Shown here: positions 1 to 7,123 of the stretch, piece after piece
Numbering within the stretch: the first letter of the stretch is position 1
Layout of the letters: each line of letters opens with the position of its first letter
Source: Alphaproteobacteria bacterium
GTDB lineage: Bacteria; Pseudomonadota; Alphaproteobacteria; M2410
Direction: 5' to 3'
Length of the DNA: 7,514 nucleotides
NCBI GenBank assembly: GCA_021774955.1
Contig: JAJFIN010000383.1
Span: 1-7,514, forward strand
Translations under genes and position numbers: made by a program
The notes under the pieces: model-generated
What the model was told of the DNA's origin: nothing
Seen by the model: the letters and a program-made list of their open reading frames with translations, nothing else
The model's database searches: none

Positions 1-135
1 GCGAACAAATGACGCATGAGACTGGCCGGGCACATTAATGTCATCGGTATAGTGGCCATTGCCAGTGATAAATCGTTGGTCTTCCTTGCGCCGAACTGCT
101 TCGCCAATTTTTTTGGTTCCTTGAGGTGCCGTCAT
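1..135 (-). CDS. Xanthine dehydrogenase family molybdopterin-binding subunit (CoxL-like), N-terminal fragment
   Basis: Only the first 45 codons are present; the gene continues past the left edge. The fragment opens MTAPQGTKKIGEAVRRKEDQ and continues through RFITGNGHYTDDI to PGQSHASFVR. This is the typical start of the large, molybdenum-cofactor-binding subunit of CO dehydrogenase, aldehyde oxidase and xanthine dehydrogenase-type hydroxylases: a G-x-x-x-x-R-x-E-D-x-R-F-x-T-G block, then Y-x-D-D-I and P-G-x-x-H-A-x-F-x-R. The family forms cytoplasmic complexes with FAD and 2Fe-2S subunits and hydroxylates aldehydes, purines, N-heterocycles or CO. The active-site loop that would separate true CO dehydrogenase from the others lies outside the window, so the substrate is unknown. 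The ATG at 135 is supported by GGAGG at 141-145 with a 5-base spacer. It lies downstream of the peptidase gene on the same strand, 161 bp away, so it probably has its own promoter. Confidence 0.88.
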   Translation of the reverse strand, partial: MTAPQGTKKIGEAVRRKEDQRFITGNGHYTDDINVPGQSHASFVR

Positions 136-296
136 TCTTTCCTCCGCGCTTGGGATTGAAGCTCACCGCTCGGCAAACTTCTCGGAAGATACGATAACAA
201 AATCGACGATGTTTGCTAGGGGTTCCGGTGTAAAATCAACCGGTCAGCACAATTAGCCTATTGAATGAAATTAGCCAAATTTGGGAGCCGCATTCT
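136..296 (-). promoter_or_regulatory. Intergenic leader upstream of the CoxL-like gene, with RBS and short repeats
   Basis: This gap holds the GGAGG ribosome binding site (141-145) of the CoxL-like gene and no gene of its own. Short repeats are visible: an inverted repeat CCGGT-N9-ACCGG at 225-243; two copies of GGCTAATT on the minus strand (AATTAGCC at 251-258 and 269-276 on the plus strand), 18 bp apart; and the perfect palindrome CCAAATTTGG at 275-284, overlapping the second copy. They lie where promoter and operator sequences of the CoxL-like gene would be expected. I see no strong -35/-10 pair and no convincing terminator hairpin with a T-run after the peptidase gene. Operator function is inference. 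Confidence 0.35.
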
Positions 297-2354
297 TCAT
301 TCCTCTGCCGTATTCACCGATACACCTCGGCGCAATTGCTGCATATAGGCATCCACGGTAAATGGACGCCCCAAAAATGCCTCGACAGCCTTGTCGGCGG
401 GCTTGGACCCACCTGAGGCTAGCACCGCTCGTCTATAATCGCGCGCGACTCTTTTATTTCTCATACCCTCATCTTCAAAACGCGAGAACATATCCGAGGC
501 AATCGCCAGCGACCATTGATAGGTATAATAATAGGCTGAGTATCCATTGAGATGTCCAAAACTGGCATAACGGTAATTGTCACTGTCAAACTCGAAAACC
601 GAATAGCGGTTCTGCATTTCCTCGTTCAGTTGATCTAAATCTAGAACCGATGGATCTCGGCTGTAGTAGCCCAGCGACATAGCCGCAAGCATGGTCTGGC
701 CAGTGGTTCCAATACCTTGCCCGAAATAGCGGGCATTATTCATTTTCTCAACCAGACTTTCTGGAATGGTTTCGCCAGCGCTATTGACCGCAAAGGTTTT
801 CAGCGTGTCATAATCCCAGACCCACTCTTCGAGCATCTGAGAAGGGGCTTCGACAAAATCCCGCTCCATAGAATTTCCGCTAATGTCATTCCATTGATGA
901 ACACCGGCAAACACATTGTGAATGAGGTGGCCAAACTCATGCAGGAACGTTTCAACTTGTCCGTGTTCCATTAGGCCAGCAGTCCCATCGCCACCTGGGA
1001 AGTTTGTCACCAACGCAGAAATTGGTAATTGACGACCAGGGATTCCGCGTCTTACGGAAAAGTGTCCGGCATGTTTGTATTTTCCTTCCCGAGGATGCAT
1101 GTCGAGATAGATCAGGCCAATGACCTTTCCTTTTTCGATCACCTGATAAGCCTCGACACTTTCATGCCATACTTCCGTATCCCAAGGTTGAAACTCGACC
1201 CCAAATAGATCTGAAGTAAGTTTCAACACACCATCAAGAACATGGTCATACTGAAAATATTTACGCACTTCCTGCGCATCGATGGAATATTGTTCCTGAC
1301 GCACAAGTTCGTTGAGGTAGCCTACTTGCCAGCCTTGTACCTTTGTCGCTTTTGGATCGATCTCTTTCATACGTGCCAACAAAAGTGCCAATTCATCTTG
1401 TGCAGATCCACGGGCGGCTTCGTTAATATCGTCGATGAATTTCTGAGCGCGTTCCGGCTTGCCAACCATTTTATCAGCCAGCGCAAATTCTGCCCAATTC
1501 TTAAATCCCAATGTAGTCGCCAATTCATGGCGTTTTTCGATAAGCTCACTCAGAACCGGCTTGTTGATCGGATAGGCAAGCTGCAGCGCTTCGCGCCTCA
1601 GGTTTCGACGGAGATCATCATTGTGTGCATAGGTCATAACCGGAAAATAATCTGGGTATTCCGTGGTAATTGCGATGTTTCCGTTTTTATCAGGCGGATG
1701 GTTCTCAATAAAATCCTCTGGTAGACCCGCAAGTTCCTCGACAGACGAGACGGTGACCGTGCGAACATCCTCAGAAATATTTCGTCGGAAGGTGTTTCCA
1801 ATCTTACTAATCTCATCGCTCAGTACGCGTACTTTCTCACGTATTTCTTTATCTCTGTTAACACCCGTTAGCTCAAAGTCGCGCAGCAATTGTTGTGTAA
1901 AGTATTGGGTAGCTGCATCTTCCTGGCTGACATCAACAGCGCCAATCAAATCATACAGAGGCCGTGAGATTGATATTCGTGTTGCTAGATCCGAAATTTT
2001 CTGATCGCATTCAAGACCAGCCGCCCTCATTTCAGCATCCGGATGGGTGTTGCCAACAAAAAACGTGGCGGCATCAATCTCATACAGCGCCACGCTAATA
2101 TCGTTATAGGGCATCAACACTGACTGAACGCTTGGCGTGCCATCGAAAGCTGTCAGTTCTACAAACGTCTTTTCTATCCTTTCGTGATCCTTGGAACAGG
2201 CAGCCTTGAGAGCCTCAGGTGTTTCAAATTGTAACAAGCCGACGATGGGGGTGGGCTCATTTTGCTCAAATAACCGGTCGGATAGAGGGAGAGACGAACA
2301 ACTGACCAACAAAGCGCTTAAAAGAAAACCTGTCGCGAAACGTTTGACTTGCAC
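297..2354 (-). CDS. M3 family zinc oligopeptidase, predicted outer-membrane lipoprotein
   Basis: This encodes a 685-aa metallopeptidase of the thimet oligopeptidase/oligopeptidase A/Dcp family (MEROPS M3), which cleaves short peptides in a closed channel. Residues 472-476 are HEFGH, the zinc-binding HExxH with catalytic Glu473. The third zinc ligand is Glu502 in DFVEAPSQ. The substrate-binding block HLNGYSAYYYTY starts at His601 and matches the conserved His/Tyr segment of the family. FLGRPF near the C-terminus is also typical, and the length fits. From the GTG at 2354 the protein begins MQVKRFATGFLLSALLVSC, a type II signal peptide with lipobox LVSC and lipidated Cys19. Ser at +2 is compatible with outer-membrane sorting. 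Best-known M3 enzymes are cytoplasmic, so this one probably trims peptides in the periplasm or envelope. An upstream GTG at 2405 would add 17 residues ahead of the signal peptide and lacks comparable support. No close neighbour suggests a specific partner. Confidence 0.93.
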   Translation of the reverse strand: MQVKRFATGFLLSALLVSCSSLPLSDRLFEQNEPTPIVGLLQFETPEALKAACSKDHERIEKTFVELTAFDGTPSVQSVLMPYNDISVALYEIDAATFFVGNTHPDAEMRAAGLECDQKISDLATRISISRPLYDLIGAVDVSQEDAATQYFTQQLLRDFELTGVNRDKEIREKVRVLSDEISKIGNTFRRNISEDVRTVTVSSVEELAGLPEDFIENHPPDKNGNIAITTEYPDYFPVMTYAHNDDLRRNLRREALQLAYPINKPVLSELIEKRHELATTLGFKNWAEFALADKMVGKPERAQKFIDDINEAARGSAQDELALLLARMKEIDPKATKVQGWQVGYLNELVRQEQYSIDAQEVRKYFQYDHVLDGVLKLTSDLFGVEFQPWDTEVWHESVEAYQVIEKGKVIGLIYLDMHPREGKYKHAGHFSVRRGIPGRQLPISALVTNFPGGDGTAGLMEHGQVETFLHEFGHLIHNVFAGVHQWNDISGNSMERDFVEAPSQMLEEWVWDYDTLKTFAVNSAGETIPESLVEKMNNARYFGQGIGTTGQTMLAAMSLGYYSRDPSVLDLDQLNEEMQNRYSVFEFDSDNYRYASFGHLNGYSAYYYTYQWSLAIASDMFSRFEDEGMRNKRVARDYRRAVLASGGSKPADKAVEAFLGRPFTVDAYMQQLRRGVSVNTAEE

Positions 2355-2360
2355 AATGTA

Positions 2361-2366
2361 CCTCTT
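2361..2366 (-). promoter_or_regulatory. RBS fixing the GTG start of the M3 peptidase
   Basis: On the minus strand AAGAGG lies 6 bases before the GTG at 2354. It favours this start over the GTG at 2405, and the resulting protein begins directly with a clean lipoprotein signal peptide. Confidence 0.7.
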
Positions 2367-2418
2367 GATATGTCTCAATATAAATGACCGCCCGTGATGA
2401 ACCACTCCACCACGAGCA

Positions 2419-2456
2419 AGACTGAATTAAACAAAGATCCCCCAACATGTCAGTCT
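2419..2456. repeat. Inverted repeat AGACTGA-N24-TCAGTCT upstream of the peptidase gene
   Basis: The 7-base arms at 2419-2425 and 2450-2456 are exact reverse complements and sit in the 153-bp gap between the small secreted-protein gene and the peptidase start. The loop is long and AT-rich with a run of five Cs, and no T-run follows either arm, so it does not look like an intrinsic terminator. It could be an operator or chance. Nothing else recognisable lies between 2367 and 2507, though a promoter for the peptidase is expected there. Confidence 0.25.
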
Positions 2457-2507
2457 AAACACAGAACCGGGCATCTGTCCAAATCAGCTATGTTCGCCGC
2501 GATTGTT

Positions 2508-3071
2508 TTATGAGGGGCGGTAGATTCCAACAAACAGGCTTGAAGCTTCTTCGACTTTCCAGATCCCGGTACTATCTCGCATAAGCGAGACAGGCCTCGG
2601 TGTACCAGCACCACTGGTTGCCACAAAAACGCGAACTTCAATTTCAGAACGTACGGAGTAACGATTGCGTGAAAACTTGAAAGTGAACCCCACCTCATCC
2701 GGAGCACGATATCCATTGTCTGGCTTTGCCCCTGACACATAGGACCTCGCAATATCGGGATCGCGTTCGAGCCGTTTGAGATGGTCGCGCATTGAAGTAT
2801 CTAATTGATCACCCGTTAGATTTGCATCTGTCAAAGACTGGACCATAAGCTGCTCACCAAGCACTTCATCTTGTTCAACCACCAACATGGCAACAACAAA
2901 CAGAGCAGCTCCAATCTCTGGCGTGTTGGCTGTATTTTGAAGCGCAGAAAACGCCTCGACAGATTGCGGCAAAGCATCGAAATGATGTTGCTCGTCTGCC
3001 CAAGCGAGAGAATGAAATGACGCCCAAAACATCAAACACACACAGATAGTTTTCAAAGTATTTGTTTTCAC
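2508..3071 (-). CDS. Secreted protein of unknown function, DUF6935-like
   Basis: This is a 187-aa protein starting at GTG 3071. Residues 1-25 form a signal peptide: a basic start (MKTNTLK), a hydrophobic core, and AWA before Asp26 as a likely signal peptidase I site, so the mature part of about 162 residues should be periplasmic or secreted. It has no lipobox and no other membrane segment. The mature protein has a helical-looking first half with an Ala/Val-rich stretch around 54-66. The second half carries IARSYVSGAKPDNGY (107-121), SGAGTPRPVSL (153-163) and a closing segment with Trp171. From memory these resemble the uncharacterised family DUF6935, whose members share a SYxxGAxPxNGY block and an SGAxxPRP block; I could not confirm this by search. 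No catalytic motif is evident. It is divergently oriented to the carotenoid oxygenase and upstream of the peptidase on the same strand. The frame stays open to 3233, but that extension overlaps the neighbouring start and puts about 54 unsuitable residues before the signal peptide. Confidence 0.8.
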   Translation of the reverse strand: MKTNTLKTICVCLMFWASFHSLAWADEQHHFDALPQSVEAFSALQNTANTPEIGAALFVVAMLVVEQDEVLGEQLMVQSLTDANLTGDQLDTSMRDHLKRLERDPDIARSYVSGAKPDNGYRAPDEVGFTFKFSRNRYSVRSEIEVRVFVATSGAGTPRPVSLMRDSTGIWKVEEASSLFVGIYRPS

Positions 3072-3076
3072 GACAT

Positions 3077-3082
3077 TCCCCT
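3077..3082 (-). promoter_or_regulatory. RBS fixing the GTG start of the DUF6935-like gene
   Basis: AGGGGA on the minus strand sits 5 bases ahead of GTG 3071. The in-frame ATG at 3110 has only a weak purine stretch before it and would place an acidic segment (GDDHD) ahead of the signal peptide, so the GTG is preferred. Confidence 0.65.
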
Positions 3083-3224
3083 TTGCGTCATGATCGTCCC
3101 CCAGCGTCATCTTAGTTCTTAATGTGATTGCCGCAACACATGTCGGCATTTTTGGTATACTCTGAAGTAAGCATCTTCTAATCTGAACAGTGTTAAAATA
3201 GGCTTTCGATAGAGGATCACTGCC
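3083..3224. promoter_or_regulatory. Divergent promoter region with inverted repeat TGCCG-N10-CGGCA
   Basis: This stretch separates two divergently oriented genes and must hold both promoters. An inverted repeat with 5-base arms lies at 3129-3133 and 3144-3148, and the bases between contain the palindrome ACATGT. On the plus strand TATACT at 3156-3161 is a good -10 candidate for the carotenoid oxygenase; 17 bases before it is a weak -35 (GCAACA, 3133-3138) inside the inverted repeat. TAAAAT at 3194-3199 is another -10 candidate. On the minus strand TTGCGG with a 16-base spacer to TAAGAT is a weak promoter candidate for the DUF6935-like gene. AGAGGA at 3211-3216, 8 bases before ATG 3225, is the carotenoid oxygenase ribosome binding site. 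The promoter and operator assignments are inference. Confidence 0.4.
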
Positions 3225-4628
3225 ATGACCCAACCATTTCCCAACACGCCCTATTTGAGCGGAAACTACGCCCCAATCCTCATGGAATCAGACGCCCATG
3301 ATTTGGTGATTGAAGGAGAAATGCCGCGCGATCTCCATGGCGTCTTTTATCGAAACGGTCCCAATCCCCAATATCCACCACTCGGCAAAAACCATCATTG
3401 GTTTGCCGGTGACGGCATGATCCATGCGTTGCGAATTGAAGATGGGCGCGTGTCCTATCGCAATCGCTGGGTCCATACTGAACGGTTTAAATTGGAACGC
3501 GAAGCAGGTAGGCGCCTTTTTGCTGCAACATTAGGCGGCCCAAATGCCGATGACGCTCCGGCCGATGCAAATACCGCCCTTGCCAATACCAATATCGTCT
3601 GGCATGGCGAAAAATTACTCGCGCTCGTCGAAAGCCATCCGCCCACTGAATTGGATCCAGACAGCTTGGATACCATCGGCCCTTGGACCTTCAATGACGA
3701 TTACGCAGGACCATTTACAGCCCATCCAAAACTTGATCCTGAAACAAAGGAAATGTTCTTCTTTGGCTATATGGCCAAAGGACCCGCAACACCCGACATT
3801 GCTTTTGGTATCGTCGACGGGCAAGGAAACTTGAAACGTCAAGACTATATCACTGCGCCCTATGCCAGCATGGTCCACGACTTTATCGCGACCGACAAAG
3901 ATCTCATCTTTCCCATATTCCCAGCAACTGTGGATGTCGAGCGCATCATGAACGGGGGCCCAATGATCGCCTGGGATCCCGATCAAGGAACGCACATCGG
4001 TGTGCTCGGCCAAAATGACGACACCGATACTCTGCGCTGGTTTCAAGGCGAAGCCTGCTACGTCTATCACCCCATGAATGCCTACCGCGACGGTTCGAAA
4101 ATCATCGCCGATGTTATGAAATACAATCGCGTTCCCCTGTTCCCAAATGCTGACGGCTCTCGATCACCCGAGGGGGAGGGTTTGTCCAATTCATCTCTCG
4201 TGCGTTGGACTTTCGATCTTGACGCCAACACAGATTCCTATTCGGAAGATGTGCTAGACGATCAAGGGGGCGAATTCCCCCGCTTCGATGAGCGTTTTGC
4301 AGGTCGTTCGTACCGACATGGATTTTACGCGGTGCCGAACAAAGACGAAGAATTTGATCGCCTTGTTCATCTCGATCTAAAAACTGGCACGCGGCGTGTT
4401 TACAATCCAGGCGATGGATCAGCGTTCGGCGAACCGCTATTTATTCCACGATCAGCAAGTGCGGATGAAGGCGACGGCTATTTAATCGCACTCGCCTATC
4501 GACCTCAGACAAACACCAGCGATCTGCTTGTGTTTGATGCGAGTGACATTAGCGCTGGTCCAGTCGCCACAGCAAAACTACCCGTGCGTATCCCTCATGG
4601 ATTCCATGGAAACTGGCGACAACTTTAA
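3225..4628 (+). CDS. Carotenoid oxygenase family protein (carotenoid/stilbene cleavage dioxygenase type)
   Basis: This is a 467-aa member of the RPE65/carotenoid cleavage oxygenase family, non-haem Fe(II) enzymes that split a C=C bond of carotenoids, apocarotenoids, lignostilbenes or phenylpropenes with O2 to give aldehydes or ketones. The four iron-binding histidines of the seven-bladed propeller are present: His167 (TAHPK), His218 (MVHDF), His282 (YHPMN) and His461 (GFHGNW, six residues from the end). Family blocks FYRNGPNPQY near residue 43 and FAGDGMIH near 61 are intact. There is no signal peptide, so it should be cytoplasmic. From memory, lignostilbene dioxygenases bind the substrate phenol with a Tyr near position 101 and a Lys near 134. 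Here those regions read LFAATLGG and LLALVESHPP, with Ala101 and Val135, so a classic 4-hydroxystilbene substrate is less likely. That inference needs alignment. The gene stands alone on the plus strand and converges on the SDR gene. Confidence 0.95.
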   Translation: MTQPFPNTPYLSGNYAPILMESDAHDLVIEGEMPRDLHGVFYRNGPNPQYPPLGKNHHWFAGDGMIHALRIEDGRVSYRNRWVHTERFKLEREAGRRLFAATLGGPNADDAPADANTALANTNIVWHGEKLLALVESHPPTELDPDSLDTIGPWTFNDDYAGPFTAHPKLDPETKEMFFFGYMAKGPATPDIAFGIVDGQGNLKRQDYITAPYASMVHDFIATDKDLIFPIFPATVDVERIMNGGPMIAWDPDQGTHIGVLGQNDDTDTLRWFQGEACYVYHPMNAYRDGSKIIADVMKYNRVPLFPNADGSRSPEGEGLSNSSLVRWTFDLDANTDSYSEDVLDDQGGEFPRFDERFAGRSYRHGFYAVPNKDEEFDRLVHLDLKTGTRRVYNPGDGSAFGEPLFIPRSASADEGDGYLIALAYRPQTNTSDLLVFDASDISAGPVATAKLPVRIPHGFHGNWRQL

Positions 4629-5395
4629 TAATTCACGCGGTCGCTGATAGCTCCGTCGATGAGCATATTAATGCCGGTCGTAAATGACGACCGGGGGCTA
4701 GCAAGGAAAGCAGCAGCATCGGCAATATCCTGCGGTGTGGCCATCCGGCCCATTGGATTGCGCGCCATGGTCTGCTTGAACATTTCCGGGTTTCCCTGCT
4801 CAATCATATGCCAAACACCGCCTTCAAAATAAACGGTGCCTGGCGAGACAACATTAGCGCGCACATGTTTAGACGCCCATTGCTTGGCCACACCCTTCAT
4901 GTAATGAATGAGCGCCGCTTTAACAGCGCCGTAGGCGGAAGGATTTTGCGCTGAAATCGAAGATACCGATGCAATCGCGACAAATGCGGCATCGCCATTC
5001 TTCTCTGCCGATGCTTCGAGAAAAGGTGCCGCTGCTTCAAATGAACGAACTGCACCCAGAACATCTATATCAAGCCCTTTTTGCCAAGACTCTTCGTCAG
5101 CTCCAATTGCCAGTGCGCTAGCATTGGAGACCAGGATATCGATCCCATCAAGCTCATTGCCCGCATCAGTGATCCAACTTTTAAGTGCCGCACCATCGGC
5201 AATATCAACGGAAGCGCCCGTCGCCTTCACATCAAAAGTCTTCATGGAACTCACGGCTTCTGCAACCTGATCGCCATTGCGGGCGCATAAACCAATATCG
5301 CACCCTTCGCCTGCAAGCGTTTCAGCAATCTTGCGGCCAATGCCTCGCGTACCGCCTAAAACAATTACTTTCTTTCCACGCAAATTGAGATCCAT
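4625..5395 (-). CDS. SDR family NAD(P)-dependent oxidoreductase
   Basis: This is a 256-aa classical short-chain dehydrogenase/reductase, the usual length for the family. The Rossmann nucleotide-binding motif GGTRGIG is at 14-20. NAS at 91-93 stands in for the common NAG. The catalytic part has Tyr155 and Lys159 in YGAVK, with Ser143 or Ser145 in IASVSS as the catalytic serine. Arg39 at the end of the second strand (CARN) suggests NADP(H) preference. The C-terminal MGRMATPQDIADAAAFLASP block and INMLIDGA are standard for FabG-like SDRs. The likely reaction is alcohol/ketone interconversion on a small or CoA-linked substrate; the exact substrate cannot be read. It is the last visible gene of the operon, 21 bp after the CoA ligase stop, and GGAGGA at 5403-5408 supports ATG 5395. 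Its TAA stop overlaps that of the convergent carotenoid oxygenase, leaving no room for a terminator between them. Confidence 0.95.
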   Translation of the reverse strand: MDLNLRGKKVIVLGGTRGIGRKIAETLAGEGCDIGLCARNGDQVAEAVSSMKTFDVKATGASVDIADGAALKSWITDAGNELDGIDILVSNASALAIGADEESWQKGLDIDVLGAVRSFEAAAPFLEASAEKNGDAAFVAIASVSSISAQNPSAYGAVKAALIHYMKGVAKQWASKHVRANVVSPGTVYFEGGVWHMIEQGNPEMFKQTMARNPMGRMATPQDIADAAAFLASPRSSFTTGINMLIDGAISDRVNY

Positions 5396-5416
5396 TTTTA
5401 TCTCCTCCCACTCGTT

Positions 5417-7123
5417 TTATGAAGCCAATTGCTTTGTTGCTTCTTCACGCAATTGACGTTTGAAAATCTTGCCTGTCGCTGTTCTTGGTAATTGCTCTTT
5501 TTGTATCCAAACATAACGAGGGATTTTGAACTTTGCGAGATGCGCACCAACGTGAGCCCGCAATTCTTCCGGATCGATCTCGATATTTGGTTTAGGTGTG
5601 ATCGTGACGGCAATTTCTTCGCCTAAGCGCTCATCCGGCACACCATAGACGGCAGCTTCGAACACACTTGTGTGTTCATAAAGCACCGCTTCCACTTCGA
5701 GACAGCTAATATTTTCGCCACCCCGAATGACAATGTCTTTTGCCCGGTCAACAATGAACAGATATCCATCCTCATCAAAATACCCAATGTCGCCCGTGTT
5801 GAACCAACCGTCCGTAAAGGCCTCTTTTGTCGCCTCTGGATTATTCCAATAGGCACGCACATTGGCAGCGCTTTTGATCAGAATATCTCCACGTTCCCCG
5901 ATCGGCACCTCTCGTCCCTCTTCGTCGGTAATTTTCATTTTGATGAGGGGGGCGGTTGGCATACCCGCACTGTCGGGCTTTAAAAGATAGTTGTCCCCGG
6001 CAATCAGTGCACCCAGCGCGTTGGTTTCAGTAAGCCCATAGCCGGAGCTGGGAGGCGCTTTGGGCATTTTTTCTGCAATCATTTTCACATGGCCAGGAGG
6101 TCGCGCAGCTCCACCCGACCCCAACCCTTGTAAACTCGACAAATCGTATTTATCGAGATTTGGAGATTGCATGAGCTCCCAAGACATAGTCGGTACACCG
6201 ACAAAATCTGTTACACGTTCGCGTTCGATTAGTTCAAGCGCACGTTCGGCATCCCACCGATACATCAGCACCATTTTTCGACCGACAATCATCGAAAGTA
6301 AAAACAGTGAATGACACCCGGTGACATGAAAGAATGGAATGGTGATGAGTGACGCTGGTTGGTACTCAGGCTCCTGCCCATAAGTGCCCTCTGCCAATTG
6401 TCGTGCAGCGCCCACAATCGCCCAGTTCACCAACGTCGATAATACTGCCCGATGGGTCGAAACCGCCCCTTTGGGATACCCCGTCGATCCAGAAGTATAA
6501 AGGATCGTCGCATCATCTTCCGGATCAATGCCGACACATGGCAAGCCTTGCACACCGATCCCTTCACATAAGGCATCGAACGTCATGACTTTATCTAGAT
6601 GTGGCCATCCTTCCCCGGGCCTCGCAACAACAAGGTCAAGATTGAGTTTTTCTTTCGCCGGCAAAATGCGTTCGGCGCGTTGATCATCGGCAATAACCAC
6701 ACGCGCACCACAATCTTTCAGTCCATATTCAAATTCTTCTTGCGTCCACCAAGCATTCATTGGCACTGCCACACAGCCAAGGGATGTAATGGCCATAAAT
6801 GAAGTTACCCATTCTGGATAATTCCGCATTGCGATCACAATACGATCGCCTTTTTTAACATCAAATTTTGTCCGCAAAGCATGAGCGACTATTCCCGCTT
6901 TTGCTATTGTCTCGGTATAGGTCAGTTGTTCCTCTTCATAGACAACAAACGGTTTATCCCCATGCTGAGTAGCTGAAATAAAATATTCCCTTAGAGACGC
7001 CGGTTGATTAGCAAAGACCGTGTGAGTGACACCCCAGATCTCTTGTTCAACAACGGGATAAATCCCGCCGGGTCCGGTAAGGTTGGCCACCATTTCTTCT
7101 ATGGACCCGTCAATCGCGGTCAT
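5417..7123 (-). CDS. Acyl-CoA ligase, AMP-dependent synthetase/ligase family
   Basis: This is a 568-aa adenylate-forming enzyme (class I ANL superfamily), which activates a carboxylic acid with ATP to an acyl-AMP and then to the CoA thioester in the cytoplasm. The phosphate-binding loop YTSGSTGYPKG is at 209-219. GYGLTE (361-366) is the adenine-binding motif, and TGD at 443-445 supplies the ribose-binding Asp445. The hinge region around 458-478 contains GGENI, and Lys552 in TATGK is the expected catalytic lysine of the C-terminal domain, so the protein appears intact and active. Overall character is that of medium/long-chain or aryl/isoprenoid-acid CoA ligases; the acid is not determinable. 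ATG 7123 is preceded by GGAGG at 7129-7133. An in-frame TTG at 7135 would add four residues and overlap this ribosome binding site. It lies between the Zn-dehydrogenase (56 bp upstream) and the SDR (21 bp downstream), consistent with one transcript. Confidence 0.95.
   Translation of the reverse strand: MTAIDGSIEEMVANLTGPGGIYPVVEQEIWGVTHTVFANQPASLREYFISATQHGDKPFVVYEEEQLTYTETIAKAGIVAHALRTKFDVKKGDRIVIAMRNYPEWVTSFMAITSLGCVAVPMNAWWTQEEFEYGLKDCGARVVIADDQRAERILPAKEKLNLDLVVARPGEGWPHLDKVMTFDALCEGIGVQGLPCVGIDPEDDATILYTSGSTGYPKGAVSTHRAVLSTLVNWAIVGAARQLAEGTYGQEPEYQPASLITIPFFHVTGCHSLFLLSMIVGRKMVLMYRWDAERALELIERERVTDFVGVPTMSWELMQSPNLDKYDLSSLQGLGSGGAARPPGHVKMIAEKMPKAPPSSGYGLTETNALGALIAGDNYLLKPDSAGMPTAPLIKMKITDEEGREVPIGERGDILIKSAANVRAYWNNPEATKEAFTDGWFNTGDIGYFDEDGYLFIVDRAKDIVIRGGENISCLEVEAVLYEHTSVFEAAVYGVPDERLGEEIAVTITPKPNIEIDPEELRAHVGAHLAKFKIPRYVWIQKEQLPRTATGKIFKRQLREEATKQLAS

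Noticed and set aside
1242..1724. A 160-codon open frame on the plus strand.
   Set aside because: It lies wholly antisense to the M3 peptidase, whose zinc site and family motifs are clear. Its translation has no recognisable motif.
2355..2405. GTG at 2405 as the peptidase start.
   Set aside because: It would bury the lipoprotein signal peptide behind 17 extra residues. The GTG at 2354 has AAGAGG at the right distance.
3129..3153. The TGCCG/CGGCA inverted repeat followed by five Ts, considered as an intrinsic terminator.
   Set aside because: The stem is only 5 bp with a 10-base loop, and no plus-strand gene ends upstream, so a terminator there has no purpose.
3072..3233. N-terminal extension of the DUF6935-like protein up to 3233.
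   Set aside because: It would overlap the start of the divergent carotenoid oxygenase and put 54 residues before a clear signal peptide. GTG 3071 has a good ribosome binding site.
3615..4070. A 151-codon open frame on the minus strand.
   Set aside because: It is entirely antisense to the carotenoid oxygenase, which has all four iron ligands. The frame shows no family features.
4596..4608. Near-perfect palindrome CATGGA-T-TCCATG close to the convergent stops, considered as a terminator stem.
   Set aside because: It encodes the conserved HGFHG iron-ligand motif, has a one-base centre that cannot form a normal loop, and has no following T-run.
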